Source: CALHRB01 sp964473465
GTDB taxonomy: Bacteria; Bacteroidota; Ignavibacteria; Kapaibacteriales; UBA2268
Reading direction: 5' to 3'
Assembly (NCBI GenBank): GCA_964473465.1
Contig: CAYYPE010000006.1
Span: forward strand, 1-64,000
Length of the DNA: 64,000 nucleotides
Shown here one piece after another: positions 9,720 through 19,076 of the stretch. The translations under genes were made by a program, and so were the position numbers. Below the pieces are notes generated by a model. The model made no database searches. It was given only the letters and a program-made list of their open reading frames with translations, and was not told the DNA's origin. Each line of letters starts with the position of its first letter. Positions within the stretch are counted from its first letter, which is position 1.

Positions 9720-9775
9720 ATTACTGCTAAAGTTTATTAAATCAAATATTTAACCTGATTTTTATTAAATTATTA

Positions 9776-11143
9776 TTGACAAAAAAACATTTGAAGATAA
9801 GTTATTATAATATTGGTTGCAAAGTAAATTTTTCTGAGATAGCTACCATTCAGCAGAAGCTTGAACGAAAAGGGCACTCTTCGGTTGAATTCGGAGAAAA
9901 ATCAGATGCGGTGATTATAAATACATGCTCCGTAACAAATAATGCCGATAGCGATGCAAGAAAGATAATTCGGAGAGCCTTGAGAAATAATCCCGATGCC
10001 TTGATTTGTGTTCTTGGTTGCTATGCTCAGCTGAAACCCGGGGAAATTGCACAGATTGACGGCGTTGATGCTATTTTTGGAACAAAAGAAAAATTCAACG
10101 TCATAAATTATATTGAGTCTAAGAACAAGAAAGATAAGCCCGATATATTTGTATCAGATCTGAATGATTTACCTTTCCATACGGCTTGCTCCGAAGACAA
10201 TGAAAGTCATACAAGATTGACATTGAAAATTCAGGATGGGTGCGATTATGTCTGCACTTACTGCACTATCCCAAAAGCACGGGGAAACAGTCGCAGTATG
10301 CCTTTCGATGAGCTTAAAGCAAAGCTGACCGAACTGAATAACAGCGAATATTCCGAAATTGTCCTTTCGGGGGTTAATCTCGGAGAGTATCTTGCTCCAT
10401 CGGGTGAAAATTTCCTTGACCTTGTCCGATTCATCGAGGAATCAGGATTCAAACAAAGATTTAGAATATCCTCCATTGAGCCTAACCTCTTGAAACCTGA
10501 AATTATTGATATTATCTCAAAATCTGAATCATTCTGTCACCATTTTCACATACCGCTTCAAAGTGGTTCTCCCGAAATTTTAAAACTTATGAAAAGAAGA
10601 TATAAAGCTGAATTCTTCCAGAAACTTATCTATTCAATAAAAGAAAAAATTCCCGATTGTTGTATTGGGGTTGATGTTATCTCGGGCTTCCCGGGTGAAA
10701 CAGATAAACATTTTCAGGAAACCTATGATTTGCTTGAAAAATTGCCTGTTTCCTATCTTCATCCATTTACTTATTCCGAAAGAGCAAACACTCCCGCGGC
10801 AGATTTTCCTTCCGTTGTTCCTTTTGAGGTCAGAAAATCAAGAACAATCGCTTTAAGGCACTTATCTGACAGAAAGAGACTTCAGTTCTACTCTTCACAA
10901 CTAAATAAGATAAAGACTCTCCTCCCGGAAGAATTCGAGGAAAACGAAAAATTTATTTCGGGTTGGACTGAGAACTATGTTAAAACAAAAATAATAGATA
11001 AAGATTTTCAGCTTCTACAGAATGAATCTAATTATAACCCAGAATCTACTAATGACTTTAACAAATCATTCAAAGGTAAACCAATAAAAGTTCTTCTTCA
11101 GGAAATTCAGGGCGATTTTGTAATTGCAAAGGAAGTTCACTGA
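9776..11143 (+). CDS. mtaB: tRNA (t6A37) methylthiotransferase MtaB
   Basis: Radical-SAM enzyme that converts t6A37 to ms2t6A37 in tRNAs reading ANN codons; 455 residues. The N-terminal UPF0004 domain has Cys in GCKVN, NTCSVTN and GCYAQ for the auxiliary cluster. The radical-SAM triad is CDYVCTYC (C156, C160, C163). GDVISGFPGE-like and HPFTYSERANTPA segments match the MtaB group, and a TRAM-like tail follows. The frame has no ATG near the expected N-terminus. The TTG at 9776 gives a normal start just before the first conserved Cys, and no Shine-Dalgarno is seen. A TTG at 9791 is an alternative. Confidence 0.92.
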   Translation: MTKKHLKISYYNIGCKVNFSEIATIQQKLERKGHSSVEFGEKSDAVIINTCSVTNNADSDARKIIRRALRNNPDALICVLGCYAQLKPGEIAQIDGVDAIFGTKEKFNVINYIESKNKKDKPDIFVSDLNDLPFHTACSEDNESHTRLTLKIQDGCDYVCTYCTIPKARGNSRSMPFDELKAKLTELNNSEYSEIVLSGVNLGEYLAPSGENFLDLVRFIEESGFKQRFRISSIEPNLLKPEIIDIISKSESFCHHFHIPLQSGSPEILKLMKRRYKAEFFQKLIYSIKEKIPDCCIGVDVISGFPGETDKHFQETYDLLEKLPVSYLHPFTYSERANTPAADFPSVVPFEVRKSRTIALRHLSDRKRLQFYSSQLNKIKTLLPEEFEENEKFISGWTENYVKTKIIDKDFQLLQNESNYNPESTNDFNKSFKGKPIKVLLQEIQGDFVIAKEVH

Positions 11144-11309
11144 TATTATCTTTTGCTAATTTTAAATTCCTTTTGACTTTTTTTTAACTTTCAATAAGGG
11201 GATATGTAACTAATATTTATGCTTTTTTTTCATAAGGGTTCAAAAAAGTCATCTTAATTTATTAAATTAATTTTATTTCGATAAACAAAGAAAAATTTAG
11301 TATTTGATA

Positions 11310-12983
11310 ATGTTTGCCCGGGAATTTAAAAATTATTTCCTGATAGCCTTTGCGGGGGTTATTCTTTTCCTGCCATTCCTTGGTAATGTTCATCTTTTTG
11401 ATTGGGATGAAATAAATTTTGCTGAGGCTGCCAGAGAAATGATCGAAACAGGTGATTACCTTACTGTTCGTATTGATTATGAGCCTTTCCACGAAAAGCC
11501 GCCTCTCTTTATCTGGTTTCAGGTTGTCTCCATGAAGATTTTCGGAGTGAATGAATTTGCCGCAAGGCTTCCTAATGCAATTACGGGCATCCTGACACTT
11601 CTGATTCTGTTTACAATCGGCAAAAAAATTTATAACACAGATTTCGGAAAACTATGGGCTTTGGCTTATATTGGTTCATTCCTTCCACATTTTTATTTCA
11701 AAAGTGGAATCATTGACCCGGTTTTCAATCTCTTTATGTTTCTGGGTGTCTATTTCCTTTATCGTTATCATATTAGCAGCCTGAAATTACCCGAATCAGT
11801 CGGAAAGCCAGCTCTGATGCTGATTTATGCGGGTTTTTTCACTGCCTGTGCAATTCTGACCAAAGGACCTGTTGGATTTCTGCTGCCTGCTCTTGCATTT
11901 TTAATTTTTGCAGTGATTAAAAGGAAAGAACACATTGCCTCACTTTTATCTATTATTATTTATATAATTATATCATTTGTTCCATATCTTGTCTGGTATT
12001 TTTCGGTTCAGTATTTTTCCGGCGCTGATTTATTCAATGATTTCATTGCCTATCATCTCAGGTTGCTGACAACTGGCGATGCCGATCACAGCGGACCAAT
12101 TTATTATCACTTGGTAGTTTTGCTTTTTGGTTGTTTTCCTGCTTCCTTTTTCTTCTTCAAAGGTTTGCAAAAAGATGAGCGTGACAGTATTTTCCAGAAG
12201 GATTTTTCTTTGATATTATTAATTCTACTTCTGGTAGTAGTGGTTATTTTCTCGATTGTTAGGACAAAAATCATCCATTATTCCTCATTGAGCTATTTCC
12301 CTATTACCTACTTCGCCGCAAGAGCAATGTTCAACATCGGAGTTCGAAACCATAAACCGGGAAAGTATCTTACGTTTTTTGTATCTTTTTTTTGTTTACT
12401 ACTTGCTTTAGCGATAGCTATTTTCCCTCTTGCCTTGATGAATAATGATTTTTACATTGACAGAGTAACTGATTTATTTACCAAAGCAATACTTAAGTCA
12501 AAAGTCGAATGGGGAGGATGGGAATGGATTGTGGGTCTCAACCTTGCTATATTTATTTTGTTTTTTATTTATTTTACTGTTCGGCAGAGACCTCTGAAAT
12601 CCTATCTGGCTCTTTTTGGTGGGGTTGCTCTGACAATATTTCTGATTTTGCCAGCTCTTGCACCAAAAATTGATACCTACCTTCAGTCTGCCCCAAACGA
12701 ATTTTATAAAAAATTACAGGGGAAGGATGTTTATGTTCATGTTCTTGGCTACAAGAGCTATGCTCATTATTTCTATACGAAAAAGCCTTTCCATCTTTCG
12801 GCAAAATCAAAGGGGATAAGCAAAGACGAGTGGGAAAGCTGGCTGCTGAATGGTGAAATTGATAAGACAGCATATTTTGTTACCAATATTAAAAATCATA
12901 AAAAATATCTTGACAGCAATCCCGAATTGAAGCTCCTATACGAAAAAAACGGTTATGCCTTCCTCAAAAGAGAAATAAAGTGA
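11310..12983 (+). CDS. ArnT/PMT-family integral membrane glycosyltransferase
   Basis: About 557 residues with a dozen or so hydrophobic segments. The first loop carries the acidic motif HLFDWDEINFAEAAREM, typical of the ArnT/PMT superfamily, which transfers sugars from polyprenyl-phosphate carriers to lipid A, proteins or other lipids on the periplasmic side. A second signature, YEPFHEKPPLFIW, matches the K-P-P loop of ArnT-like proteins. A C-terminal soluble region of about 100 residues follows the last helix. The ATG at 11310 is preferred over a TTG two codons upstream. The acceptor cannot be told from sequence, and no lipid A aminoarabinose genes are nearby. Confidence 0.85.
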   Translation: MFAREFKNYFLIAFAGVILFLPFLGNVHLFDWDEINFAEAAREMIETGDYLTVRIDYEPFHEKPPLFIWFQVVSMKIFGVNEFAARLPNAITGILTLLILFTIGKKIYNTDFGKLWALAYIGSFLPHFYFKSGIIDPVFNLFMFLGVYFLYRYHISSLKLPESVGKPALMLIYAGFFTACAILTKGPVGFLLPALAFLIFAVIKRKEHIASLLSIIIYIIISFVPYLVWYFSVQYFSGADLFNDFIAYHLRLLTTGDADHSGPIYYHLVVLLFGCFPASFFFFKGLQKDERDSIFQKDFSLILLILLLVVVVIFSIVRTKIIHYSSLSYFPITYFAARAMFNIGVRNHKPGKYLTFFVSFFCLLLALAIAIFPLALMNNDFYIDRVTDLFTKAILKSKVEWGGWEWIVGLNLAIFILFFIYFTVRQRPLKSYLALFGGVALTIFLILPALAPKIDTYLQSAPNEFYKKLQGKDVYVHVLGYKSYAHYFYTKKPFHLSAKSKGISKDEWESWLLNGEIDKTAYFVTNIKNHKKYLDSNPELKLLYEKNGYAFLKREIK

Positions 12984-13018
12984 GTTAGTTGATTTTCTAT
13001 AGATGTTTATAATCAATT

Positions 13019-14581
13019 TTATAGTGGGATATTTCCATGTTTTCGTTTTGGGTTGTTGTCAACCTTGTTTTCAAGCAAATGGAAAACCTCAATTAGAATT
13101 TTTCGGGTGTATTTCGGTTCAATAACATCATCAATATAGCCGTAGGAAGCAGCGATATAAGGATTAGCAAATTTTTCGTTGAACTCATTAATTAGTTCGG
13201 CTTCTCTTTTTTCGGGCTCGGGTGAGTTCTCGATTTCTTTCTTAAAAATAATTTCAACTGCCCCTTTCGAACCCATCACAGCAAGCTCGGCAGTGGGCCA
13301 TGCATAGTTCAAATCCCCTCTGATATGTTTGCTGTTCATAACGTCATAAGCTCCGCCATAGGCTTTTCTGGTTATTACGGTAATTTTTGGAACGGTAGCC
13401 TCGCAAAAAGCATAGAGTAATTTTGCACCGTTGGTTATAATACCTCCCCATTCCTGATGTGCTCCAGGCATAAATCCCGGCACATCCTCGAGAACAAGCA
13501 GTGGAATGTTGAAAGCATCACAAAATCGAACAAACCTGCCAGCTTTTTTGGATGAGTCAATATCCAGAACACCTGCCAGAACTGCCGGCTGATTTGCAAC
13601 AACACCGATTGACCTGCCACCCAGACGAATAAATCCAACAACAATATTCTGTGCATAATCTTTATGGACTTCGAGAAAATCTCCATTATCAGCCAATTCA
13701 ATTATGATATCTTTCATATCATAAGGCTGATTCGGGTTTGCCGGAACGATGTAGGTAAGTTTATCGCATAATCTGTCAGATGTATCCTGAGATTCAATCA
13801 ATGGGACTTCGTCAATGTTATTTGCCGGTAGATAGCTCATAAGTTTTTTTGTGATTTCAATAGCTTCCAGATCATTTTCAGCCGTGAAATGGGCAACACC
13901 GCTTTTGCTTGCATGAACTTCAGCCCCTCCAAGCTGATCGGAAGTCAAATCCTCGTGAGTTACCGTTTTAACTACCTTTGGACCTGTAACAAACATATAT
14001 GAAGTTTTTTTGACCATTATTATAAAGTCAGTAATTGCAGGGGAATAAACAGCTCCACCGGCACAAGGACCCATAATCAAGGAAATCTGAGGTATAACGC
14101 CCGAGCAAAGAGTGTTACGAAGGAAAATATCCGCATAGGCACCGAGCGAAATTACTCCCTCCTGAACTCTTGCACCGCCTGAATCGTTCAATCCAATAAC
14201 CGGACAACCATTTTTCAGAGCCAGATCCATAATTTTGCAAATTTTTCTGCCATGTTCTGCGGCAAGGCTTCCCCCCAGAACAGTGAAATCCTGCGAGAAA
14301 ACGAATACTTTTTGCCCGTTAATATACCCATAGCCTGTAACAACGCCATCGCCCAGATACACACTTTTATCCAGCCCAAATTCCTTTGAATGATGATGTG
14401 CAAGCATATCGAGTTCCCGGAATGAATCCTTATCCAATAGCAACTCAAGCCTTTCACGAGCAGTCAGCTTGTTTTTGGAATGTTGATCGTCAATTCGCTT
14501 TTGACCGCCCCCAATTCTTGCTTTTGACTTTAATTCTCTTAGTTTTTCAATTTTCTTATCAATGATTTCTTTGTTTTCCAT
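13019..14581 (-). CDS. Acyl-CoA (propionyl/methylmalonyl-CoA type) carboxyltransferase subunit
   Basis: About 520 residues, the usual length for PccB/MmdA. It shows the tandem crotonase-like carboxyltransferase fold: SKNKLTARERLELLLD at the N-terminus, the oxyanion region GLNDSGGARVQEGV and PCAGGAVYSPA in the first half, and PGFMPGAHQEWGGI and TRKAYGGAYDVMNSK in the second. It transfers a carboxyl group between carboxybiotin and an acyl-CoA, most likely propionyl-CoA/methylmalonyl-CoA, but the direction (carboxylase or decarboxylase) is not settled by sequence. The ATG at 14581 follows GGTGAG and starts four bases after the stop of the biotin carrier gene. An ATG at 14593 overlaps that gene. 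No biotin carboxylase or membrane decarboxylase subunit is present in the window. Confidence 0.92.
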   Translation of the reverse strand: MENKEIIDKKIEKLRELKSKARIGGGQKRIDDQHSKNKLTARERLELLLDKDSFRELDMLAHHHSKEFGLDKSVYLGDGVVTGYGYINGQKVFVFSQDFTVLGGSLAAEHGRKICKIMDLALKNGCPVIGLNDSGGARVQEGVISLGAYADIFLRNTLCSGVIPQISLIMGPCAGGAVYSPAITDFIIMVKKTSYMFVTGPKVVKTVTHEDLTSDQLGGAEVHASKSGVAHFTAENDLEAIEITKKLMSYLPANNIDEVPLIESQDTSDRLCDKLTYIVPANPNQPYDMKDIIIELADNGDFLEVHKDYAQNIVVGFIRLGGRSIGVVANQPAVLAGVLDIDSSKKAGRFVRFCDAFNIPLLVLEDVPGFMPGAHQEWGGIITNGAKLLYAFCEATVPKITVITRKAYGGAYDVMNSKHIRGDLNYAWPTAELAVMGSKGAVEIIFKKEIENSPEPEKREAELINEFNEKFANPYIAASYGYIDDVIEPKYTRKILIEVFHLLENKVDNNPKRKHGNIPL

Positions 14582-14585
14582 ATTC

Positions 14586-15116
14586 TCACCCATTTAATTC
14601 ATTATGAATTTCCATAAGAACAGCGTCTTTCTCGACAGCCTTTGCTTCTGTAACTTTGATAGAGGTAACAACTCCGTTAATTGGGGAAGTGATTGCGTTT
14701 TCCATTTTCATAGCTTCGATTATTATTATCTTATCGCCTTTATTAACTCTATCTCCTTCGTTTACAAGTATCTTGATGACCATTCCCGGCATCGGTGCTT
14801 TCACTATTGCATAATTTTTACTATCAGCACCGTCAGTTTGTGCAAGGAATTTCTTGAGTAATTTTTTTGTTTCGTCGGTAATTTCAATTTCGAATGAAAA
14901 ACCATCTGCATTTATAATACTTGGTCCTTCATCACGTAATTCTAACTCAACCTGAACAATTCGATTATTAACACTAAACGAAAAAATGTTATTACCCATT
15001 TGTTTTAATAATTCAATCTTATAGGAATTGTCATTGAGGTAGATTATAGATTCATCTGTCTTATCAAATTTTGCTATGTATTCATTATTATTGATAGTAA
15101 TTACAAGATCATCCAT
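14586..15116 (-). CDS. Biotin carboxyl carrier protein with N-terminal linker domain
   Basis: About 176 residues. The C-terminal 75 residues form a biotinyl domain with the biotinylation motif EAMKMENA (Lys about residue 137) and the facing APMPGMV hairpin. The first 95 residues form a beta-rich region like the part that precedes the biotinyl domain in propionyl-CoA carboxylase alpha chains. It would shuttle carboxybiotin to the carboxyltransferase encoded immediately downstream. The ATG at 15116 is used; a TTG at 15134 would add six residues. The preceding 100 bases are AT-rich without a clear promoter or terminator. Confidence 0.92.
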   Translation of the reverse strand: MDDLVITINNNEYIAKFDKTDESIIYLNDNSYKIELLKQMGNNIFSFSVNNRIVQVELELRDEGPSIINADGFSFEIEITDETKKLLKKFLAQTDGADSKNYAIVKAPMPGMVIKILVNEGDRVNKGDKIIIIEAMKMENAITSPINGVVTSIKVTEAKAVEKDAVLMEIHNELNG

Positions 15117-15219
15117 TTCATTCGAAGAAAACAATTAATTTAACGAAACAACAATTTAAAAAAAATATCTATTTTTTCTGAATTTTTTTTAATAATTGCA
15201 GGATAAAAAAAATTTTTTA

Positions 15220-16743
15220 TCAACTCTTATGGAAATGATTTAGCAATGTATTAACCAGACCTTCAATTGAAAAATTATCGGACATGATAATATTTTCAAC
15301 TTTATAATCATTCAAAGTTGCTCTGGTTACTGGTCCTATTGCAAAAACAGATGATTCTGAGAGTAGTTTTTGTGCAGTAGTTTCCCCGAGTATATCAAAA
15401 AAGTTTTTGACTGTTGAGGAACTTGTATATAAATAAGCATCAGCTCCATGATGTATCAAATTTTCAATTAATCTTTCATCGGGGTGTGTTCTTTCGATTG
15501 AATATACCTCAAAAGGAAAGATTTCAATACCTTTATTGAAGATGGATTCAAATATAAAATCTTTATGAAAATTTCCCTTGACCCTTAGTATTTTCTTATT
15601 TTTCAAGTCAACAGATTCTAAAAACTCTTCAACAAAAACCGAGGAGGTGAATGAAGAGGGAACAAAATCAGCTATTAAGCCATAATTTTTTAATTTAGCT
15701 GCGGTTTCCTTTCCAATGCAGGCAATTTTCGATTTCATCAAGGCACGGGAATCTAAATTTTCATTGAATAATGACTGGAAAAAATATCCTACACCGTTTT
15801 CGCTTGAAAATATTATCCAATCGTAATTATTGGATAATAAATCTCTTAATTTGATTGCCGGTGAGGTAGGAGATGTTTTAATAACGCTAAAGTTAATCAC
15901 CTGAGCACCATATTGTTCGAGCAGACTGGTAATGGTCAATGATTGGTCTTCGGCTCTTGTGGATACTATCCTTTTTCCAAACAAAGGCTTTTTCGAAAAC
16001 CAGTTCAATTTATCACTTAGAACGGCAGTTTCGCCAATGATCGTAATTATTGGCGGTTTAATATTTTCAGTTTGAACTAAATCAGGTAATTTTTCAAGAA
16101 CACTTTTAAATTGCTTTTGTGAAGGTAAAGTTGCATTCTGAACAATCATTGCCGGAGTATTTGGATCCATCCCGAATTTAATAAGCTTTTCGACAATCCA
16201 CTTAAGAGTTGAAGCACCCATATAAATAATCAATGTAGTATTTTTTAATCTTGCAAGTAATTCCCATTGAATCTGACTTTCATTTTTTTCAGGGCTTTCG
16301 TGTGCAGTTAAAAATAAACATTGAGTAACCATATTTCTATGTGTCAGAGGTGTTCCAGAGTATGCAGAAGCTCCAATACCAGCAGTAATGCCGGGAACAA
16401 TCTCGAAATCTATTCCAGATTCGAACAATGCAAGGGCTTCTTCCGAGCCACGACCAAAAATATAAGGATCTCCACCCTTCAATCTTACAATTGTTTTGAA
16501 TTCCCTTGCTTTTTTAATAAGGAGGTTTATTATTTCTTCCTGTGGAATCTGATGTCTGGTTGGCTCCTTTCCAACAAAGATTAACTCAGCGGTCTTAGGG
16601 CAAAATTTAAGGAGAGAATCATTAACGAGTCTGTCATAAAGAACAACATCAGCTTTTTTAAGTATTTCCAGTCCTTTAACAGTTATCAGCTCTGGATCGC
16701 CCGGTCCAGCTCCAACTAAATAGACTTTCCCTTTAAAATCCAT
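15220..16743 (-). CDS. cobA-hemD: Fused uroporphyrinogen-III C-methyltransferase and uroporphyrinogen-III synthase
   Basis: 507 residues in two parts. Residues 1 to about 245 are a SAM-dependent uroporphyrinogen-III methyltransferase (CobA/CysG C-terminal type) with VGAGPGDPELITVKG, VRLKGGDPYIFGRG and a TPLTHR segment. Residues about 255-507 are a HemD-type uroporphyrinogen-III synthase with two alternating lobes (SSENGVGYFF, YTSSSTVKNFF, AIGPVTRATL). Together they make uroporphyrinogen III and methylate it to precorrin-2 for siroheme or corrinoids. It follows the precorrin-2 dehydrogenase gene by a single base. Such fusions are known in several phyla. Confidence 0.92.
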   Translation of the reverse strand: MDFKGKVYLVGAGPGDPELITVKGLEILKKADVVLYDRLVNDSLLKFCPKTAELIFVGKEPTRHQIPQEEIINLLIKKAREFKTIVRLKGGDPYIFGRGSEEALALFESGIDFEIVPGITAGIGASAYSGTPLTHRNMVTQCLFLTAHESPEKNESQIQWELLARLKNTTLIIYMGASTLKWIVEKLIKFGMDPNTPAMIVQNATLPSQKQFKSVLEKLPDLVQTENIKPPIITIIGETAVLSDKLNWFSKKPLFGKRIVSTRAEDQSLTITSLLEQYGAQVINFSVIKTSPTSPAIKLRDLLSNNYDWIIFSSENGVGYFFQSLFNENLDSRALMKSKIACIGKETAAKLKNYGLIADFVPSSFTSSVFVEEFLESVDLKNKKILRVKGNFHKDFIFESIFNKGIEIFPFEVYSIERTHPDERLIENLIHHGADAYLYTSSSTVKNFFDILGETTAQKLLSESSVFAIGPVTRATLNDYKVENIIMSDNFSIEGLVNTLLNHFHKS

Positions 16744-16744
16744 A

Positions 16745-17389
16745 TCAACCTTCGCTTAATTCATATATAATTCCCTGAAGTTTTTCCTTTGCAGCAGAAA
16801 ACCCTTCACTGCGAATCAAACTAACCCAATCAATGGCAAGAAATAAGTCAAAATGAGCTTGGCGGGACTTTTCATCAGGGAATCTTATGTCATTCATCAG
16901 ATAATTTCTGAGGTCTTTAGCTAATTCAGCAATCAATGAATATTCTTCAGGTATTGTTTTATCAATTTTATCCTTTAGATATTTTACAAGGAAGGGCGAA
17001 TTCCCTTGAGAAGCTAATGAAAATGTAAGAAAACCTCTTCTGATGTTTGCCGGAACAATAAAGTTGCATAAATCCGGAATATCAGCAACATTAAGCAGAA
17101 TGCCCAGTTCATTACATTCCTTTTCAATCAATAAATCAGCTTCTGAATCGCCGGTGGAAGCAAAAACAAGGGTATAATTTTTTAAATCTCCATATTGGTA
17201 TTTTCTTTGAATAAGGCTTAATCCGTTCTTTTCAATTATTTCTTTTAATTCATCAACAACAAGAGGTGAGATGATGTCAGGTTTGCAATCAAATTCCAAC
17301 AAATTTTTGACCTTCCTCAAAGAAACCTTACCTCCACCAATAACAACTGCTTTAAATTTTGTCAGGTCAATTAGAATCGGAAAATACAT
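16745..17389 (-). CDS. Precorrin-2 dehydrogenase / sirohydrochlorin ferrochelatase-like protein
   Basis: 214 residues, matching the N-terminal CysG/Met8/SirC module. A Rossmann NAD site opens the protein (AVVIGGGKVSLRKVKNLLEF), followed by the segments ASTGDSEADLLI and VADIPDLCNFIVPA, the latter holding the Asp and Asn seen in this family. It oxidises precorrin-2 to sirohydrochlorin and may insert iron. It starts the two-gene siroheme operon. Siroheme is the cofactor of sulfite and nitrite reductases, neither of which is in the window. The leader upstream contains overlapping inverted repeats. Confidence 0.9.
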   Translation of the reverse strand: MYFPILIDLTKFKAVVIGGGKVSLRKVKNLLEFDCKPDIISPLVVDELKEIIEKNGLSLIQRKYQYGDLKNYTLVFASTGDSEADLLIEKECNELGILLNVADIPDLCNFIVPANIRRGFLTFSLASQGNSPFLVKYLKDKIDKTIPEEYSLIAELAKDLRNYLMNDIRFPDEKSRQAHFDLFLAIDWVSLIRSEGFSAAKEKLQGIIYELSEG

Positions 17390-17440
17390 TTATTTTGAAT
17401 ATCCTATGGATTATAAATTCGTCTCGTTTTCTTTTTATCT

Positions 17441-17509
17441 AAACAAACAGGGATGTTTGTTTTTATATGAATGTATCAAAATTGTAAAAATTATGCAAAA
17501 CAAACATCC
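17441..17509 (-). promoter_or_regulatory. Overlapping inverted repeats in the siroheme operon leader
   Basis: Three complementary arms share one sequence. GGATGTTTGTTTT at 17451-17463 pairs perfectly with AAAACAAACATCC at 17497-17509 (13 bp). The same central arm can instead pair locally as AAACAAACA (17441-17449) with TGTTTGTTT (17454-17462), a 9-bp stem with a 4-base loop. The two folds exclude each other. The site is 50 bases upstream of the siroheme genes and 20 bases downstream of the ferritin-like gene, all on the minus strand. It could be an attenuator, an operator, or simply a terminator. Confidence 0.55.
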
Positions 17510-17527
17510 TTGCTTGACTTTGAAATA

Positions 17528-18010
17528 TTAACTCCAATTATCTTTAATTCCTCTATACTGACTATCAGTAAGGATGAATTTCATTATTCTGTTCATATGG
17601 TCTTTTTCAACTCTGATTATTTCATCAAGAATTTTTTCATCTTCGACGACGTCTCTTATACCAACATAAAAGAGGACGGATTCCTTTTCGAAGTCATAGA
17701 TTAATTTAAAAATTTCAGTATTTGACATATCCTGAGACTTTTGAATAGGGTCGAAAAATCTGGATATATCAACTCCTTGAAGAAACTCTCTATCAACCTC
17801 AGCAAGACTAAGCTTCAAATTACTTGTTTTTTTTGCTAATTCGAGAAAGAAGAGCTTGTGTTCAACCTCATCTCTTGCAAGGCTTTCGAACAGGTCTTTC
17901 AAAATCTCATCATCGGAGAATTTTTTTGATAAGTCAGCATAAGCCTTAGCACCAAGTTCTTCGGCTCTGACAGCAATATCTAATACATCATTTATTGATA
18001 AATCTTTCAT
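17528..18010 (-). CDS. Ferritin-like (rubrerythrin-type) diiron protein
   Basis: 160 residues predicted to be all helical. It shows the carboxylate/histidine pattern of a ferritin-like four-helix bundle: AVRAEELGAKAY, RDEVEHKLFF (ExxH), FEKESVLFYV and RVEKDHMNRIM (ExxH). There is no C-terminal rubredoxin domain, so it is an erythrin-like protein and not a full rubrerythrin. Relatives detoxify peroxide or handle iron. It follows the hemerythrin-PAS gene by 24 bases and precedes the siroheme operon. Its biochemical activity is not established by sequence. Confidence 0.85.
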   Translation of the reverse strand: MKDLSINDVLDIAVRAEELGAKAYADLSKKFSDDEILKDLFESLARDEVEHKLFFLELAKKTSNLKLSLAEVDREFLQGVDISRFFDPIQKSQDMSNTEIFKLIYDFEKESVLFYVGIRDVVEDEKILDEIIRVEKDHMNRIMKFILTDSQYRGIKDNWS

Positions 18011-18034
18011 ATAAAATCCTGAAAATTTAGAAAA

Positions 18035-18979
18035 CTATTGTTCGTCGAGCAATCTTTTTTCACCTTCAATTTCTCTATATGGCTTAATGTCATGAACCAT
18101 TTCAACGCAACCTTGATATTCACCTGAACTATTTCTAACGGCATAATAAGATATGTGAACATATTTATTTTCGAAGTTTATCCAAAAAGTTGCAACATCT
18201 CTTTTGCCAGCCCTCATTTCTTCTATAATCTGATTTACTAAATGAACACTTTTTTGTGGGTGGCATTGTTGAACTGTTCTACCTATAACGCTAAGGCTTC
18301 TGGTGAATATTTTTTCCCCATCCATTTTATTATAATACCTGACTCTGTCATCAGCGTCAACAAATGATAATTCAACAGGTAAAGCATCAAGCATATTGTT
18401 GATGACTTCTGTTGAAAGCGAGGCAAGCAAATCAACTTTGCCACCTGATTCCTTTTCCATAGCGTCTAACAATGTAGAATATCTTAAATAAGCTCCTTCT
18501 CCAAGTGATTCTTTCTCGATTTTTCTGAATTCTGAATTTAAATATATTTCATCTTCCGGGCTTAGTATCCTTTTACCCATTGGATATAGAATGTCATTTT
18601 CTTTCCAGATATGGTTTTTTGTTAAATCAATATAAGCATTGATATTGGAAATAAAATCATCGGGTAATTTTTCCGCTGATGCCTCAGCAAGTTGAGATTT
18701 AATCAAATTAATATACTTCCTTTCTTCTTCGTGTTCGAATAACATAACGCCAACTGGTCCTGATGGGGGCAATCCTCTTTCAAGAAGCAAAGGAAAATAT
18801 ACTTTTTCTTCTTTCATATTATGGCATAAATCTCCATAATCCAATAAGAAGTCGAATAATGTTCTAAGGGCTGTAAAATTTATCTTACTTTTTTTCTGAA
18901 TTTGTCTTTCAATTAATACCAAAGCCTTCTCTATAAGAGAATGGTCATTCATTAAACTGCTAAGATACAGAGATGTCAT
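18035..18979 (-). CDS. Hemerythrin-like domain fused to a DUF438-type PAS domain
   Basis: 314 residues. The N-terminal 160 form a hemerythrin/HHE helical domain with His ligands spaced as MNDHSLIEKAL, HNMKEEKVYFP, FEHEEER and HIWKENDILYPMG. Residues about 185-300 form a PAS domain of the DUF438 kind (MLDALPVELSFVDADDRVRYYN, with HPQKSVHLVNQII and a GCVEMVHDI end). Such combinations are proposed to sense or handle oxygen or nitric oxide through the diiron site and a PAS-bound cofactor. No kinase or other output domain is attached. It is the first gene of a pair with the ferritin-like protein. Confidence 0.88.
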   Translation of the reverse strand: MTSLYLSSLMNDHSLIEKALVLIERQIQKKSKINFTALRTLFDFLLDYGDLCHNMKEEKVYFPLLLERGLPPSGPVGVMLFEHEEERKYINLIKSQLAEASAEKLPDDFISNINAYIDLTKNHIWKENDILYPMGKRILSPEDEIYLNSEFRKIEKESLGEGAYLRYSTLLDAMEKESGGKVDLLASLSTEVINNMLDALPVELSFVDADDRVRYYNKMDGEKIFTRSLSVIGRTVQQCHPQKSVHLVNQIIEEMRAGKRDVATFWINFENKYVHISYYAVRNSSGEYQGCVEMVHDIKPYREIEGEKRLLDEQ

Positions 18980-19076
18980 AAAACCTTCAAGTATAATTTA
19001 ACACATTCGTAAACTATAAATTTATTGAAAAAAAACGAAAAAAAAGTGAAGAAAGCGAAAAATTTATTTTTTGTAA

